Positions 21,774 to 30,822 of a stretch of 47,460 bases of DNA are shown piece after piece (within the stretch, counting starts at the first letter, position 1; every line of letters starts with the position of its first letter). The stretch is taken from positions 35,688-83,147 of the forward strand of contig NZ_CADEFI010000014.1 of NCBI RefSeq assembly GCF_902826555.1, given 5' to 3'. Made by a program: the position numbers and the translations under genes. The notes below the pieces were generated by a model. That model saw only the letters and a list, made by a program, of their open reading frames with translations. It was not told the origin of the DNA and did no database searches. Origin of the DNA: an uncultured Hyphomicrobium sp. Lineage in GTDB: Bacteria; Pseudomonadota; Alphaproteobacteria; Rhizobiales; Hyphomicrobiaceae.

Positions 21774-23423
21774 ATGTTGCAACCGATGTTACACCTTGGT
21801 CCATCGTCGGAAATGCAACCCTCTGGCGTCGAGCTGCGAGAGGTCATTGGCATCTTGCGGCGCAATTGGCTTTGGATCGTCAACTCGATCGTTATTGCGC
21901 TCCTGCTCGCGGCAACCAGCATCGTCCTGACGCGGCCGACCTATACGGCCACCGCCCAGATCGCATTGAGCCCGCCACGAACCACCACCGCTGCCGGTCA
22001 AACGGAGGCTGCGCTCGATCCCGGTGTGCTGGAAAGCCAGCTCATGTTCATCGGCTCGGTCACGCTCCTGAACAAAGTGGTGGAGTCGGAGAAGCTGCTC
22101 GACGATCCCGAATTCAACACCACGCTGTCGCCCAGCTTGCTGAGCCGGCTGCTCGGTTCCACGCCCAAGGACGGCCCGGACGCCGCCAACGCCGCTCTCG
22201 AAGCCACGCTCACCTCATTGCGCAAGCGTCTGATCGTCGAGCGCATCGGCAAGTCGTATGTGATCGCCGTGTCGGTCGCGACCACCGGCGCTATGAAATC
22301 CGTACGCCTCGCCAACGGCATCGCGCGCGCTTTCATCGCCGATGGCCTGGCAACCCAGGTCGGCGCTAACAATCGCGCCCTTCGCCTGATCAATCCGGCC
22401 ATCCTGCCCACGTCGCCAAGCCATCCGAAGAAGGTGCTCTCCATCGCCATCGGCCTCATCGGCGGTTTGATGATTGGCGTGGCCCTCGCCCTCCTTGTCG
22501 AAGCAAGGCGGCCGGGCTTTACGAGCCCGAAGCAGATCGAGGGTAGGCTGGGCGTGCGGGTGTTTTCGGTCCTTGAAGATCTGAGGCGCAAGCGAAACCA
22601 CCTGCAGATCGTGACCAGCTACCTGCGTCCGAGGAAGACAAACAAGTCCATGGCAGGCGCAGTGCCGGTGGAGAGGCCGCCAGCCGCGAACTATCTCGGC
22701 ACCACCGACGCCGAGCCGGAACGCGGCAACGTGGTCGGCTTCATGCTGGGCGAGCCGTTCGGTCGCTATAGCGACGGTGTCCGCGGCTTGCGCACGCGCC
22801 TGCAGCAGCTCAACGCTGACAAGCCCTCGGTGGTCCTGGTGTCGTCGACGGTATCGAAGGAAGGAAAAACGGCGCTCTCGATGTGCCTCGCCGTCTGTGC
22901 CGTGACCGGCGGCCAGCGGGCGGCGATCGTCGATTGCGATCTCCGGCGCGCATCGCTGACGCTGGACTGGAAGCTCTGCGATCGGCCCGGCGTCACGGAG
23001 TTCGTCGAAAAGAACATGGGCCTGGAGCAGGTGATCCATCGCGCGAGCGACACCGACATCAGCATCGTCCCCGCGGGCGCGGCAACTCTCGATCCGCAGG
23101 CCGTCCTCACGTCCCCCCGCTTCAAGCAGCTGCTGACGGAGCTCAGGAAAAGCTACGATTTCATCGTCATCGATTCACCGCCGATCGATCCGGTCGTCGA
23201 TGCCGCGCTGATCGCACAGCGTGCCGACGCCGCACTGATGCTGGTGCGCTGGAACTCGACCCCGCAGCATCTGGTGCAGCAGGCCGTGCAGCGGCTCGGT
23301 ATGCGGCCTGAGAAGCTGGTGACCGCGCTGACGTTCGTGGATGCCGAGCGCTCCCGGCGCTTCGATGCATCGGCTTTCCAGGTCTTCTCGAACGAGTACC
23401 AGAATTACTACCGCAAGCATTGA
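21774..23423 (+). CDS. Fused chain-length regulator and BY-type tyrosine kinase (ExoP/Wzc-like)
   Basis: Inner-membrane protein of 549 residues controlling polysaccharide polymerisation and export. A Wzz-type domain with membrane helices at residues 31-52 and about 222-244 is followed by a cytoplasmic BY-kinase: Walker A SSTVSKEGKTALS with K365, Walker A' AAIVDCDLRR near residue 384, and Walker B FIVIDSPP near residue 463. The Walker A has SK where many homologues have PG. The C-terminus is short and ends EYQNYYRKH; those three tyrosines are the likely autophosphorylation cluster. The periplasmic part (about 170 residues) is short and lacks the long coiled coil of GumC-like proteins; coiled coil appears instead in the next gene. 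It overlaps the next open frame, but the true downstream start is 23642. Confidence 0.92.
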   Translation: MLQPMLHLGPSSEMQPSGVELREVIGILRRNWLWIVNSIVIALLLAATSIVLTRPTYTATAQIALSPPRTTTAAGQTEAALDPGVLESQLMFIGSVTLLNKVVESEKLLDDPEFNTTLSPSLLSRLLGSTPKDGPDAANAALEATLTSLRKRLIVERIGKSYVIAVSVATTGAMKSVRLANGIARAFIADGLATQVGANNRALRLINPAILPTSPSHPKKVLSIAIGLIGGLMIGVALALLVEARRPGFTSPKQIEGRLGVRVFSVLEDLRRKRNHLQIVTSYLRPRKTNKSMAGAVPVERPPAANYLGTTDAEPERGNVVGFMLGEPFGRYSDGVRGLRTRLQQLNADKPSVVLVSSTVSKEGKTALSMCLAVCAVTGGQRAAIVDCDLRRASLTLDWKLCDRPGVTEFVEKNMGLEQVIHRASDTDISIVPAGAATLDPQAVLTSPRFKQLLTELRKSYDFIVIDSPPIDPVVDAALIAQRADAALMLVRWNSTPQHLVQQAVQRLGMRPEKLVTALTFVDAERSRRFDASAFQVFSNEYQNYYRKH

Positions 23424-23641
23424 CCGCGGCGCGTGCCGGCGGCGCTGCGGCGGAGCGTCTTGCGGTGGGATTGGTCGAAGTTAATGATATACTAACGTCG
23501 GCGTTGATCCGGCCCGGCCAGGTGCTCTTGGTATCGGATTGGATACGGATGGCCCTGGCGCAGCTCGGTAGGCGCCGCCTCGGTCTGGAGGAGCGCAGCG
23601 AGGCGCTCCTTCTCGAACAGTTCCCTAGGGGGCAAGTCGCG

Positions 23642-24943
23642 ATGGCCTTTCCATCACTCGGGCTAAGAAACAGCGCCGCTTTTCTGAAGGCCCTGTCGTG
23701 CGTCGCCGCGCTGGTCGTCACGTGCGGGTCGGCCGCTGCTGCGGAATACAAGCTGCAGCCTGGAGATACGGTCGAGATTACCGTGCAAGGCGTGCCGGAG
23801 CTTCAGCGCAAGGCCACCATCCGGGAAGATGGATACATCCCGTTCCCGATGATCGGAAACGTAAACTTCGTCGACCTCACGCTGTCGGAGGTGCGCGACA
23901 GCATTCGCGATAAGCTCATCGAGAAAGACATCGTCGCCTATCCCGATGTGACCGTGGATCTGACCGAGGTCAGGCCGATGTACATCCTGGGCAACGTGGC
24001 CCGTCCGGGCATGTATCCCTTCAAACCGGAATACACGGTGCGTCACGCGCTGTCTCTCGCAGGTGGCGTGGGCGGGCAGGGCCTGCGTAGCGACAGCATT
24101 CTCGAAGCGGCCCAGGTCGCGGGAGAGTTCGAGGCGCTCCGCGTCGAATTCGTGCGTTACCAGGCGAAAGTTCGCCGGCTGCAGGCCGAGCTCGCCGGAA
24201 AGACGAGCATCGATTTCGGCACGTTCTCCGCGCTTCCGTTTCCCGAAACGATCTTCAAGGACATCAAGGCGACCGAGGAGCGGCATCTGGGCGCCACGCT
24301 CACCAACATCGAGAACGACCGCGCGGCCCACAGCCGTGAGCTTGAGCAAGCGAAAGCCCAGCTCGAAGCACTCGAGGAGCAGCAGCAGACCGAGGACACG
24401 GGCCTCAAGCAGCAGACCGAGGATGTCGAGCGCATCAAATCCTTGAGTGAGCGGGGCATGGCCACGTCGGCACGCGTGATCGACGAGCAGCGCTCGATCC
24501 TGCTCTCCAAGGGGCGCTTGATGCAGACCATGGCCCAGGTGGCGTCGGTACGCCGCAGCATCGAGGAGCTGCGGCGCGAGATCGACAAATCGCTGGAGTC
24601 GCGCAATCTCGAGGCGCTGAAGGAGCTTCAGGAGGCGCTGGTGAATGCCGAGACGGTGTTCGTCAAGATGCAGACCACCCAGGAGAAGATGAGCTACTTC
24701 GGATCTCCTTGGCAGAGCGATGACGCCAGCAGCCGGATCCGCTTCGTGATTCACCGCAAGCAGGTCGGCAAGGACATCGAGGTTGTGGCACAGCCCGGCA
24801 CGACGCTCATGCCGGGCGACGTCATCGAGGTGCTGATCAACCGCCCGACGATGGATTTCCTGAAGCCGACCTCGCTGCCGTCCGCCGAACCCCCGACGAA
24901 CGCCGAGATCGCCGATCAGAAGACCTCTGCTCCCATCCCCTGA
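23642..24943 (+). CDS. Polysaccharide export protein with coiled coil (ExoF/Wza-like)
   Basis: Periplasmic/outer-membrane exporter component of 433 residues. The signal peptide (FLKALSCVAALVVTCGSAAAA) ends near residue 34. Then follows the poly_export domain (YKLQPGDTVEITVQGVPELQ...), an SLBB-like segment (VRPMYILGNVARPGMYPF), a coiled coil over about residues 180-345, and a final soluble-ligand-type strand set (VVAQPGTTLMPGDVIEVLI). The frame is open back to 23420, but ATG 23642 starts the signal peptide and has an AGGGGG site upstream. The long coiled coil resembles ExoF of rhizobia rather than enteric Wza, and could bridge the periplasm together with the kinase-fused regulator just upstream. 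Confidence 0.9.
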   Translation: MAFPSLGLRNSAAFLKALSCVAALVVTCGSAAAAEYKLQPGDTVEITVQGVPELQRKATIREDGYIPFPMIGNVNFVDLTLSEVRDSIRDKLIEKDIVAYPDVTVDLTEVRPMYILGNVARPGMYPFKPEYTVRHALSLAGGVGGQGLRSDSILEAAQVAGEFEALRVEFVRYQAKVRRLQAELAGKTSIDFGTFSALPFPETIFKDIKATEERHLGATLTNIENDRAAHSRELEQAKAQLEALEEQQQTEDTGLKQQTEDVERIKSLSERGMATSARVIDEQRSILLSKGRLMQTMAQVASVRRSIEELRREIDKSLESRNLEALKELQEALVNAETVFVKMQTTQEKMSYFGSPWQSDDASSRIRFVIHRKQVGKDIEVVAQPGTTLMPGDVIEVLINRPTMDFLKPTSLPSAEPPTNAEIADQKTSAPIP

Positions 24944-25054
24944 GGGGCGGGGTGACGGCAAAGGCGCGCCCAAAAGCTTTTTTGCCGCCTCGGCTGGACC
25001 CGGCCCCGCACCTTCTCTTCCGCACGTCAGTCCCGAGCGAGCATGGCGCGCAGT

Positions 25055-25090
25055 CAAAGAGAAAGGCCGCGCAACGATGGCTGCGCGGCC
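25055..25090 (-). terminator. Intrinsic terminator after gmd
   Basis: A perfect 9-bp stem (GGCCGCGCA at 25065-25073 and its complement at 25082-25090) is followed on the minus strand by TTTCTCTTTG. It lies 37 bases past the gmd stop, in the gap that separates the convergent export-protein gene. Confidence 0.8.
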
Positions 25091-25127
25091 GAGGAACGTT
25101 TGCTGATATTTGTAGCTCTGCGGCGTT

Positions 25128-26198
25128 TTAGGCCGTGCGATCCTTGCGCCAGGTCTCGGAGGCAACTTCCGCCAGATCGGCCGTCACCATTTCATCGACA
25201 AGCGTCGGGAAATCGCACTTCGGCTCCCAGCCGAGCTTCTCGCGCGCCTTGGTCGCGTCGCCGAGCAGCAGATCCACTTCGGTCGGACGGAAATGCGCCG
25301 GGTCGATGCGCACCACGTCGCGCCCGCTCCGGGAATCGACACCGACCTCGTCGACGCCCTTCCCGCGCCACACGATCTTGCGCCCGACCTTGGCGAACGC
25401 CAGCTCGACGAACTCGCGTACGCTGTGCGTCTCGCCTGTTGCCAGCACGTAGTCGTCGGCCTCCGGCTGCTGCAGCACGCGCCACATGCCCTCGACATAA
25501 TCGCGGGCATGACCCCAGTCGCGCTTGGCGTCGAGATTGCCGAGCACCAGGCGCTGCTGAAGCCCGAGCTCGATCGCTGCGACTGCGCGCGTGATCTTGC
25601 GCGTGACGAACGTTTCGCCGCGCATCGGGCTCTCGTGGTTGAAGAGGATGCCGTTGGCGCCGTAGATGCCGTAAGCCTCGCGGTAGTTGATGGTGATCCA
25701 GTAGGCGTAGAGCTTGGCCACCGCATACGGCGAGCGCGGATAGAACGGCGTCGTCTCGCGCTGCGGCGTCTCCTGCACCTTGCCGAACAATTCCGACGTC
25801 GAGGCCTGATAGAAGCGCACGCGCTCCTTCATGCCGAGAATGCGAATGGCCTCCAGCAGCCGCAGCGTTCCGAGCGCGTCCGCGTTGGCCGTATATTCCG
25901 GCGTTTCGAAGCTCACCTGCACGTGGCTCTGCGCGGCGAGATTGTAGATTTCGTCGGGCTGGGTCTCTTGCAGAAGGCGGATCAGGTTGGTGGCGTCGGT
26001 GAGATCGCCGTAGTGGAGATGGAGCTTGGTGAAGCTCTCGCGCGGGTCGACGTAGATGTCGTCGATGCGTCCCGTGTTGAAGGACGAGGACCGCCTGCGA
26101 ACACCGTGCACGGTGTAGCCCTTGGAAAGCAGCAGGCGGGCGAGATACGCGCCGTCCTGACCGGTGATCCCTAGAAGTAGTGCAACTTTTTCCGCCAC
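25128..26198 (-). CDS. gmd: GDP-mannose 4,6-dehydratase (GTG start)
   Basis: Converts GDP-D-mannose to GDP-4-keto-6-deoxy-D-mannose, precursor of GDP-fucose, GDP-rhamnose and GDP-perosamine; cytoplasmic short-chain dehydrogenase. The 356-residue product starts [20 protein letters not shown] with the NADP-binding GxxGxxG; further marks are [20 protein letters not shown], the catalytic region [14 protein letters not shown] and the YxxxK of [15 protein letters not shown], then [20 protein letters not shown]. The frame is open to 26561, but GTG 26198 has GGGGAG nine bases upstream and gives the family N-terminus. It is the only nucleotide-sugar dehydratase in the locus and is divergent from the polymerase-like gene. 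Confidence 0.97.
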   Translation of the reverse strand: MAEKVALLLGITGQDGAYLARLLLSKGYTVHGVRRRSSSFNTGRIDDIYVDPRESFTKLHLHYGDLTDATNLIRLLQETQPDEIYNLAAQSHVQVSFETPEYTANADALGTLRLLEAIRILGMKERVRFYQASTSELFGKVQETPQRETTPFYPRSPYAVAKLYAYWITINYREAYGIYGANGILFNHESPMRGETFVTRKITRAVAAIELGLQQRLVLGNLDAKRDWGHARDYVEGMWRVLQQPEADDYVLATGETHSVREFVELAFAKVGRKIVWRGKGVDEVGVDSRSGRDVVRIDPAHFRPTEVDLLLGDATKAREKLGWEPKCDFPTLVDEMVTADLAEVASETWRKDRTA

Positions 26199-26330
26199 GA
26201 TGCCGAGCTCCCCGCTGAAATAGGTGTGGGCTGAGAGTGTGTCTGAAACAATCTTATCACGCCCGCCCTTGCATGCGTTAACCCTAATCGTCCCGCTGCG
26301 TCGTTCCCGCGCGTCCCTTACGCTAGGAAA

Positions 26331-27824
26331 ATGACTGTCCTGCGGGCCGTTGAAAGGCCGCATGCGCGCTTCATCTTGTGGCGCGAAAGGCCGACCCCGG
26401 TTGTCATGGCAAAGACCAACTTTATGAGCAGCGATGACGCGCCGGGGCGCCGCAAGGTCCTCGCGATACCGGCGCCGTACGGGCTGCACCCGATACCGCT
26501 CGCCCTTGTTCTTATCCAGGGCAAGTTCTTCTACTGGACGAATTTCTCGTTCGAGCAGCACCCGCTCGCAATGCCCGGTCTGCGCGAGCTTTATCTGTTG
26601 GTGTCGCTCGTGTTCGCCGCCAGCTTCGTGCTCGGTGCGCTCTACGGACGCAGGTTCTATCCGACCGACCTCGCCCTCGTCGGGCTCTTGCTGGGCTTCA
26701 ATCTCATCTGCGCCACGCTCGCCTATCTGAACTTCGGCCAGCCCTTGCCGTACGGCATCCTCGAGGAACGCAGGATGGCGTCGTTTCTGTCGTTCTTCGT
26801 ATTGCTCTATGCCATCGAGCGCTTCCGCATCTCACCCGAGGCGCTGGTGTCGTCCATCCTCGTGGCGGCCGCGATCTACCTCGGGCTCGGTCTTTTTCTG
26901 CAGACCGGCGTTCTGGGCGATCTGACGGCCCGCGACATCCCCTATCTCGACCCGCGCAAACACCGGATCCTGAATGGCGTCGAGCTCTACATGGTCTCGA
27001 TTGCGATCAGTCTCGTCATGGTGCTCCGCTTCCGCGCCTGGTCGTATGTCGTTCCCATGATGGTGGGCGCCATGGGCATGCTTCTGATTTCCCAGACCCG
27101 CAGCTCCATGGCGGTTATGCTGCTTGCAGGGACGATCATCTTCGCTCTGAGCAGCCCGACGCGTCTCGTCATGTTTGGGCTTGGCGCTGCCGGGCTCGCG
27201 GTCCTGGCCGTGTTCGGCGGCGACCTGCTCTGGGAGGCAGTGGAGTTCCTGCACGGCTTCGTTGTCGAGATCTTCTCGGGCGGTCAATCGACGAACAGTC
27301 CGGCCGAGATCACGCTCGAAGATTCCGTTCGCACCCACACCGCGTCCGTCATTCTATCCGAGCTGTGGAAGAACGGCTGGATGGGGATGGGATCCCTGTC
27401 GCTGCAGTGGAACGGCGGATTCCACTCCGTCTACGATCCGCACTTCTTCCTGACCGATGTTGGTATGCTCGGCGAGTTCTATCGCTTCGGGATGCTGCTG
27501 CCGCTGGTCTATGGTTCGTTTTTCTATCTCATCTACTGCTTCATCAGTCCCATCCGCGACCCCATTGGCCGCCAGGTCCTGATCGGAATTCTTGTTCTGC
27601 TCGTTTGCAATGCGATCGCGGGCTCGGGATTCATCTCGCTGCCCGGAGAGCTCTACGCGCTCATGTTTGCGGTGGCCGCCGCTTATCGGCGCCGGGAAGC
27701 ATTGCAGGCACGGTACGAACCGATGCGCCAGGTGGAGCAGTTGCCCGGCGGCGGCGCACAGGCAGAGCCCATCACAAGCTTCGATCAGGAAGCTGCCAGC
27801 GGCCCACCAAATCGCGCATCTTGA
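26331..27824 (+). CDS. Polytopic membrane protein, O-antigen polymerase/ligase-like (Wzy candidate)
   Basis: A 497-residue protein with about ten to twelve membrane helices and a long periplasmic loop around residues 320-385 (after [11 protein letters not shown]), the layout of Wzy polymerases and O-antigen ligases. The conserved-looking segment [15 protein letters not shown] precedes it and [12 protein letters not shown] lies in the loop. In this locus, which has Wzx, a chain-length regulator and an initiating transferase, a Wzy polymerase is the missing part, so that role is favoured. Such proteins are poorly conserved, so this rests on topology and context. ATG 26331 has AGGAAA just before it; ATG 26406 is the alternative. 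Its 3' end overlaps the convergent glycosyltransferase gene by 53 bases. Confidence 0.8.
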   Translation: MTVLRAVERPHARFILWRERPTPVVMAKTNFMSSDDAPGRRKVLAIPAPYGLHPIPLALVLIQGKFFYWTNFSFEQHPLAMPGLRELYLLVSLVFAASFVLGALYGRRFYPTDLALVGLLLGFNLICATLAYLNFGQPLPYGILEERRMASFLSFFVLLYAIERFRISPEALVSSILVAAAIYLGLGLFLQTGVLGDLTARDIPYLDPRKHRILNGVELYMVSIAISLVMVLRFRAWSYVVPMMVGAMGMLLISQTRSSMAVMLLAGTIIFALSSPTRLVMFGLGAAGLAVLAVFGGDLLWEAVEFLHGFVVEIFSGGQSTNSPAEITLEDSVRTHTASVILSELWKNGWMGMGSLSLQWNGGFHSVYDPHFFLTDVGMLGEFYRFGMLLPLVYGSFFYLIYCFISPIRDPIGRQVLIGILVLLVCNAIAGSGFISLPGELYALMFAVAAAYRRREALQARYEPMRQVEQLPGGGAQAEPITSFDQEAASGPPNRAS

Positions 27825-28722
27825 GAGCGCTGTCCATGAGGCGCCGCTGTGCGCGCCGCATGATGCTCTTCGATCCGGCGCGCTGGCCGGCGCGGATCAG
27901 GCGCCGATCGGAGAAGATCGTGACCGGAAGCCGTCGCACCGGCCCCACGTCGGCGATGCTGTTGTCGAACAGTCTCGTGTCCGCGCAGTGCAGGCCCGAC
28001 CCATCGTGCCCGATGTTGTCGACCAGCGAGCGTACCGGACAGATCGAAAGATAGCTGTGCCGGAACTGGCTGAAGCTGTACGGCAGCACCCAGTCGTCGA
28101 ATTCTCCGGCCTGCTGGCGGACGAGCAATTCGAAGAGATCGTCGCCCACGTCGCGCAACGCCTGAACCTCGCTTTTGGAGGCTGAGAAACGTTGAAAATC
28201 GCTGACCGACCAATCGACGTTATCGAGTGTCCGCTCCCAGGTCGCCCAGCCCCAGGGGAAAAAGCGTGGGGTGAAGTAGGCGTCGTACTCGTAAGCCTGC
28301 GGGATCGGCATCAGGCGCGCCGGAAAATTATACGCGCAGGCCGACATGACGTTGGGATGCGCGGCATATTTGTCGAGACACGTCGTGAGGAAGCCGAGGG
28401 CGTGCTTCGAGAAGACGAGATCGTCCTCCATGACGATCGCGCGCCCCCTATCCCGGAGAATCTCGGTAAGCCCGGTTATGATGGAGCTCGCCGCGCCCAT
28501 GTTCTTTTCGCGCAGCACGCTTCGAACCGACGCAAAGCCCTCCACATTGCTGATGATCTCGCGCACCTCGCGCACGGCGGAAGCGGCGCGCTCCGTCTTC
28601 GGTGCATCGGAGAAAATGACAAGGTCGCACTCCGAGGCGCCGTCGCAGGCAGCCAGAGATCGAAGCGCTTTTAAGGTGTGCGCCGGCCGGTTGTAAACGA
28701 ACAGCGCTACGGGCGTCCGCAC
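27772..28722 (-). CDS. Glycosyltransferase, GT-A type with EDD motif
   Basis: Cytoplasmic glycosyltransferase of 316 residues. It starts (M)RTPVALFVYNRPAHTLKALRSL, a nucleotide-sugar-binding strand-loop-helix, and has the metal-binding AIVMEDDLVF near residue 95, then RFFPWGWATWERT typical of a GNT-I-like group of bacterial sugar transferases. The GTG at 28722 has an AAGGG site eight bases upstream; TTG 28728 would add two residues. Donor and acceptor cannot be told from sequence. It is the only glycosyltransferase here on the minus strand and overlaps the convergent polymerase-like gene tail to tail. Confidence 0.85.
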   Translation of the reverse strand: MRTPVALFVYNRPAHTLKALRSLAACDGASECDLVIFSDAPKTERAASAVREVREIISNVEGFASVRSVLREKNMGAASSIITGLTEILRDRGRAIVMEDDLVFSKHALGFLTTCLDKYAAHPNVMSACAYNFPARLMPIPQAYEYDAYFTPRFFPWGWATWERTLDNVDWSVSDFQRFSASKSEVQALRDVGDDLFELLVRQQAGEFDDWVLPYSFSQFRHSYLSICPVRSLVDNIGHDGSGLHCADTRLFDNSIADVGPVRRLPVTIFSDRRLIRAGQRAGSKSIMRRAQRRLMDSALKMRDLVGRWQLPDRSL

Positions 28723-28803
28723 GACCAATGCCCTTTCTAAGGGTATTCAATAATTACAAAAGTAAGCGTGTACGTGTGTGGCGGCTTGTGTAGCTGAAGC
28801 GTG

Positions 28804-28835
28804 GCAATTCCGGACTGCGGTAGAATTGCAGTCCG
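28804..28835. repeat. Interleaved inverted repeats (pseudoknot-like arrangement)
   Basis: Arm A GCAATTC (28804-28810) pairs with GAATTGC (28823-28829); arm B CGGACTGC (28811-28818) pairs with GCAGTCCG (28828-28835). The order A-B-A'-B' with abutting arms allows either two alternative hairpins or an H-type pseudoknot in RNA, or a compound protein-binding site in DNA. It lies between two divergent glycosyltransferase genes. Confidence 0.6.
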
Positions 28836-29149
28836 CCCTTCGAACCCCCCAGCCACCCTGCGCCCCCACAGACGTCTGCAGGATAACAGATGTCGATTAT
28901 GGGACGGAAAACTACATAAGTTTAGGGTTGCTAACCGCGGCAGTGAGGCGCAGCCCGTCAGCCGGCGCGTATAATTAACGCTACCTTCCGACTTCGATCT
29001 CGTTGTTCGTGGACGAAGGCTACAATCGCCCTCCGAGCAGTCCGCATTGCGGGCCCGTGGGATGCTGCGTGACGGACGCTCGCCGTTGATTTCGCTCGCT
29101 TCCACATGGTGTGGCGGCCGAGGCGTAGAATTGTGCGAGAAGGCAGCGC
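28836..29149. other. Non-coding stretch between divergent glycosyltransferase genes
   Basis: With 28723-28835 this makes a gap of about 430 bases. A 142-codon minus-strand frame covers it, but its composition (many Arg, Ser, Pro) and lack of a ribosome site argue against coding. It should contain promoters for both flanking genes; I could not identify boxes with confidence. Confidence 0.5.
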
Positions 29150-29944
29150 ATGGGGACTCCGCCACTTTTTTCCATAATCACCGTATGCCGCAACGACTTG
29201 CCGCGGCTTCACGACACGGCCGCATCGATCAGGCGGCAGACCTTCAAGGATTGGGAGTGGGTGGTCGTTGACGGGGCGTCGAGCGACGGCACGTCGGCCT
29301 ATCTCGAGACCCGGCCGCTCGAGAACATGATCTGGAAGTCGGAGCCGGATCGCGGCATCTACGACGGCTTCAACAAGGCCGCGGCGCTTTCGACCGGTCA
29401 GATCCTGATCTACATCTGCGCCGGCGATCTCCTGACCGACCCGGACGTGCTCCAGCGCACCGCGGATTTCATCGCCAAGAACCCGTCCTTCGATATCTAT
29501 TATGGCGACGCCAACGAGCTCTACGACGACGGCAGCAGGTTCCTGCGCGCCGCACGCAGCCACACCTGGGTTTGGTACAGCCAGTTCACCCACCACCAGT
29601 CGATCTTTTATCGGCGCCGTTGCTTTGATCTGGCGCAGTATCGTGAGGAGCACGCCATCGGCGGCGACTACACCTTCACTGCCGAGCTTCTTCACAAGGG
29701 CGCCACCGCGGTGCAGATGCCGATTGTTGTGGCCGATTTCCCGGTCGGCGGACACTCGTACCGCAACTATTGGCAGGGCGAATGGGACAACTGGCGTTGC
29801 CGGCGTGACATCCTGGACATGTCGTGGCCGACGTGCGCCGCCATCCTCGCCGTACATGGCGCCGTCCGTGTCGGCCGGCTCGCGCTGCCTGGCGTATATC
29901 GTCAGCTTCGCTACGCGGGCCGCGCACAGGACCAGCAGGCTTGA
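29150..29944 (+). CDS. Family 2 glycosyltransferase (WcaE-like pattern)
   Basis: Inverting GT-A glycosyltransferase of 264 residues, cytoplasmic. Marks in order: FSIITVCRND (residues 7-16), VVVDGASSDGT (38-48), KSEPDRGIYDGFNKA (63-77), and the metal-binding AGD at residues 91-93 where family members often have DGD or ADD. Later HHQSIFYRR and IGGDYTFTAELL fit the acceptor side. The pattern matches the colanic-acid WcaE-type group, but the sugar transferred is not predictable. An AAGG-type site precedes ATG 29150. It is followed 85 bases later by the WecG-like gene on the same strand, so they may form one unit. Confidence 0.88.
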   Translation: MGTPPLFSIITVCRNDLPRLHDTAASIRRQTFKDWEWVVVDGASSDGTSAYLETRPLENMIWKSEPDRGIYDGFNKAAALSTGQILIYICAGDLLTDPDVLQRTADFIAKNPSFDIYYGDANELYDDGSRFLRAARSHTWVWYSQFTHHQSIFYRRRCFDLAQYREEHAIGGDYTFTAELLHKGATAVQMPIVVADFPVGGHSYRNYWQGEWDNWRCRRDILDMSWPTCAAILAVHGAVRVGRLALPGVYRQLRYAGRAQDQQA

Positions 29945-30029
29945 GAGTACGACATTAAGGGAATGCGCCCGGCGCGGGACGGCCTGCGCCGGGTCTTAGA
30001 GACCCATCCAGTCCTTCGAGAGGCCATCC

Positions 30030-30803
30030 GTGACCGCCGCAACCGAGCAATCCGCGGAGGGGCAGACCGAGCGCATCCTCGGCCTTCCGATCCGCTCGAT
30101 GGCCCCGGAGCGTTGCGTGGCCGAGCTCGACACGCTTGTCGAGCAGGCGCCCGTGCGCCTCGGCTTCGTCAACATCAATACGGCCTACCTGATTGCCAAC
30201 GATCCCGCATACCAGGATGCGTTGCGCCGTTTCGTGCTCCTGAATGACGGCGTGGGCCTGGATCTCGTGAGCCTCGTCCTGCACGGACGGGCGTTCTCTC
30301 ACAATCTCAATGGCACCGATTTCGTCCCGCACTATCTGCGTTCGACGCGGCATAGCTATCGTGTGTTTCTGCTCGGGGCCAAGCCCGGAATAGCGGATGC
30401 CGCCCTCGAAGTGCTGCGCAAGCTGGCGCCCCAACACGAATATGTCGGCTCCCGCCACGGCTATTTCACGTCCGAGGAGAACGAGGCCGTACTGCAGCGC
30501 ATTCGCGATGCCAGGGCCGACGTGGTGATCGTCGCGCTCGGTAACCCCGGCCAGGAAATGTGGATCGCCAGCAATACCGAGCGCTCGGGCGCCAAACTGG
30601 CCATCGGTGTCGGCGCGCTGTTCGATTTTTTGACGGGCACCGTCTCCCGCGCCCCGCTTTGGGTGCGCAAGGCGCGCCTCGAATGGCTCTATCGGCTGAT
30701 GCAGGAGCCGAAACGGTTGGCGATGCGCTATTGCGTATACGCGCCTGCCGTCCTCTTCCGCGCCATTGCGTTCGGCAACGGCAACCAGCGTCGCAGCTCC
30801 TAG
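30030..30803 (+). CDS. WecG/TagA/CpsF family glycosyltransferase (GTG start)
   Basis: GT26 transferase of 257 residues that adds a sugar to a lipid-linked intermediate at the membrane face. Family marks: ILGLPIRSM at the start, FVNINTAYLIAND, the acid-containing FVLLNDGVGLDLVSL, YRVFLLGAKPG, VVIVALGNPGQEMWI, and GVGALFDFLTGTVSRAP followed by WLYRLMQEPKRL. Length is normal. The start is GTG in a weak context. In this locus it probably adds the second or a later residue of the repeating unit. It is convergent with the initiating transferase gene, with 19 bases between stops. Confidence 0.93.
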   Translation: MTAATEQSAEGQTERILGLPIRSMAPERCVAELDTLVEQAPVRLGFVNINTAYLIANDPAYQDALRRFVLLNDGVGLDLVSLVLHGRAFSHNLNGTDFVPHYLRSTRHSYRVFLLGAKPGIADAALEVLRKLAPQHEYVGSRHGYFTSEENEAVLQRIRDARADVVIVALGNPGQEMWIASNTERSGAKLAIGVGALFDFLTGTVSRAPLWVRKARLEWLYRLMQEPKRLAMRYCVYAPAVLFRAIAFGNGNQRRSS

Positions 30804-30822
30804 ACCTCGCCGTCCCTGACGA

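Noticed and set aside
20987-21922. Minus-strand frame of 311 codons across the 600-base gap
   Set aside because: It overlaps the adaptor gene in another frame and the kinase gene start on the other strand, and its composition is not protein-like.
28737-29165. Minus-strand frame of 142 codons between the two glycosyltransferase genes
   Set aside because: Arg/Ser/Pro-rich composition without domain or ribosome site, and it overlaps the start of the plus-strand gene.
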